In this document: positions 21,236 to 21,507 of the stretch, piece after piece
How positions within the stretch are numbered: position 1 is the first letter of the stretch
How the letters are laid out: the number at the start of each line of letters is the position of its first letter
Origin: an uncultured Collinsella sp.
Lineage (GTDB): Bacteria; Actinomycetota; Coriobacteriia; Coriobacteriales; Coriobacteriaceae
DNA length: 21,507 nucleotides
Direction of reading: 5' to 3'
Assembly: GCA_900755005.1 (NCBI GenBank)
Contig: CAAEEX010000013.1
Coordinates: 1 to 21,507, forward strand
The notes under the pieces: model-generated
Databases searched by the model: none
The model's input: the letters and a program-made list of their open reading frames with translations, nothing else
Told to the model about the DNA's origin: nothing
Made by a program: the position numbers and the translations under genes

Positions 21236-21507
21236 TTAGTGCAGGCCCATGCTGCCCGTGATCGTGTAAACCATAAAGACGATAAACGCGATGAGGGCGA
21301 GCACGATGATGATTTTTTGAGCCGGTGCCATGCCGGGGATCTCATTCTCGCCCGTAGGCTCCTTGGAGGTGACCATGCGCTGGGCAAAGGTCATCTCGTC
21401 ACGGCTCGGTTTGGGCTCAGCGGGCTTGGGGTGAGCGGCTTTTTTAGGCTGAGGTTTGGGTGCGGTGGGCGCGGGCTTCGCGGCGGCGGGCTTGGGCGCA
21501 GGCGCGG
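21236..21507 (-). CDS. Pro/Ala/Lys-rich tail-anchored membrane protein, C-terminal part (partial)
   Basis: I do not recognise the family. The frame is open to the window edge and ends at TAA 21236-21238, giving 89 visible residues. The visible start is a repetitive Ala-Pro-Lys segment (APAPKPAAAKPAPTAPKPQP) of 30-odd residues, likely disordered. The middle has MTFAQRMVTSKEPTGENEIPGM. One hydrophobic helix of about 18 residues (IIIVLALIAFIVFMVYTI) is followed by only seven residues (TGSMGLH), so the protein is tail-anchored with the disordered part in the cytoplasm. Short proteins of this form occur beside cell-envelope genes in actinobacteria, but no function is assigned. It is followed by pncB, 82 bases on. 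Confidence 0.7.
   Translation of the reverse strand, partial: APAPKPAAAKPAPTAPKPQPKKAAHPKPAEPKPSRDEMTFAQRMVTSKEPTGENEIPGMAPAQKIIIVLALIAFIVFMVYTITGSMGLH

Noticed and set aside
21154..21387. N-terminal extension of the nicotinate phosphoribosyltransferase
   Set aside because: It overlaps the 3' end of the tail-anchored protein gene in another frame, and ATG 21153 has a good ribosome site and the family's usual N-terminus.

Overview
The window is GC-rich bacterial chromosome. It most resembles a gut Coriobacteriia (Actinobacteriota), perhaps Collinsella or a close relative. The reasons are a Rho factor with a very long disordered N-terminal extension, a CarD-type regulator, glycine-reductase-like and fumarate-reductase-like anaerobic genes, a class of short palindromic intergenic repeats, and tRNA genes with encoded CCA. 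The genus is an inference from gene style; no search was run.

Layout. 1-519: 3' end of a probable glycine/sarcosine/betaine reductase component C subunit, closed by a strong terminator. 520-811: spacer with a long inverted repeat. 812-2338: FAD oxidoreductase of the FrdA/SdhA/NadB family. 2499-3359: dinD-like gene with lower-GC codon use. 3366-3794: duplicated 3' flank of a tRNA, then tRNA-Lys and tRNA-His on the minus strand. 3960-5141: class I aminotransferase. 5159-5596: N-terminally truncated ROK fructokinase remnant. 5711-7568 (minus): two-gene unit of an Ala-rich membrane protein and a VanZ-family protein. 7882-10455 (minus): rho. 10456-10985: repeat-bearing spacer. 10986-12839 (minus): argS. 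13182-13667: CarD-family regulator. 13785-14384: HD-domain protein. 14463-15221 (minus): REP-associated Y1 transposase (RAYT). 15414-16700 (minus): proA. 16813-18231 (plus): prolyl-aminopeptidase-like hydrolase. 18441-19568 (minus): proB. 19648-21153 (minus): nicotinate phosphoribosyltransferase. 21236-21507 (minus): 3' part of a tail-anchored Pro/Ala/Lys-rich protein.

How the genes fit together. proB and proA supply the first two steps of proline synthesis, but they are separated by an opposite-strand peptidase predicted to release N-terminal proline, so the locus holds both proline synthesis and proline salvage. rho, carD, argS and the tRNAs are core information-processing genes. pncB feeds NAD salvage. 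Accessory material is limited to dinD beside a tRNA with a duplicated 3' end, the RAYT, and several palindromic repeats.

The most interesting signal is non-coding. A palindrome with an identical 9-base loop and identical inner stem occurs three times, around the RAYT gene. In all three cases it lies directly after a gene in terminator orientation. At least three other large inverted repeats and a second two-copy repeat family lie in neighbouring spacers.
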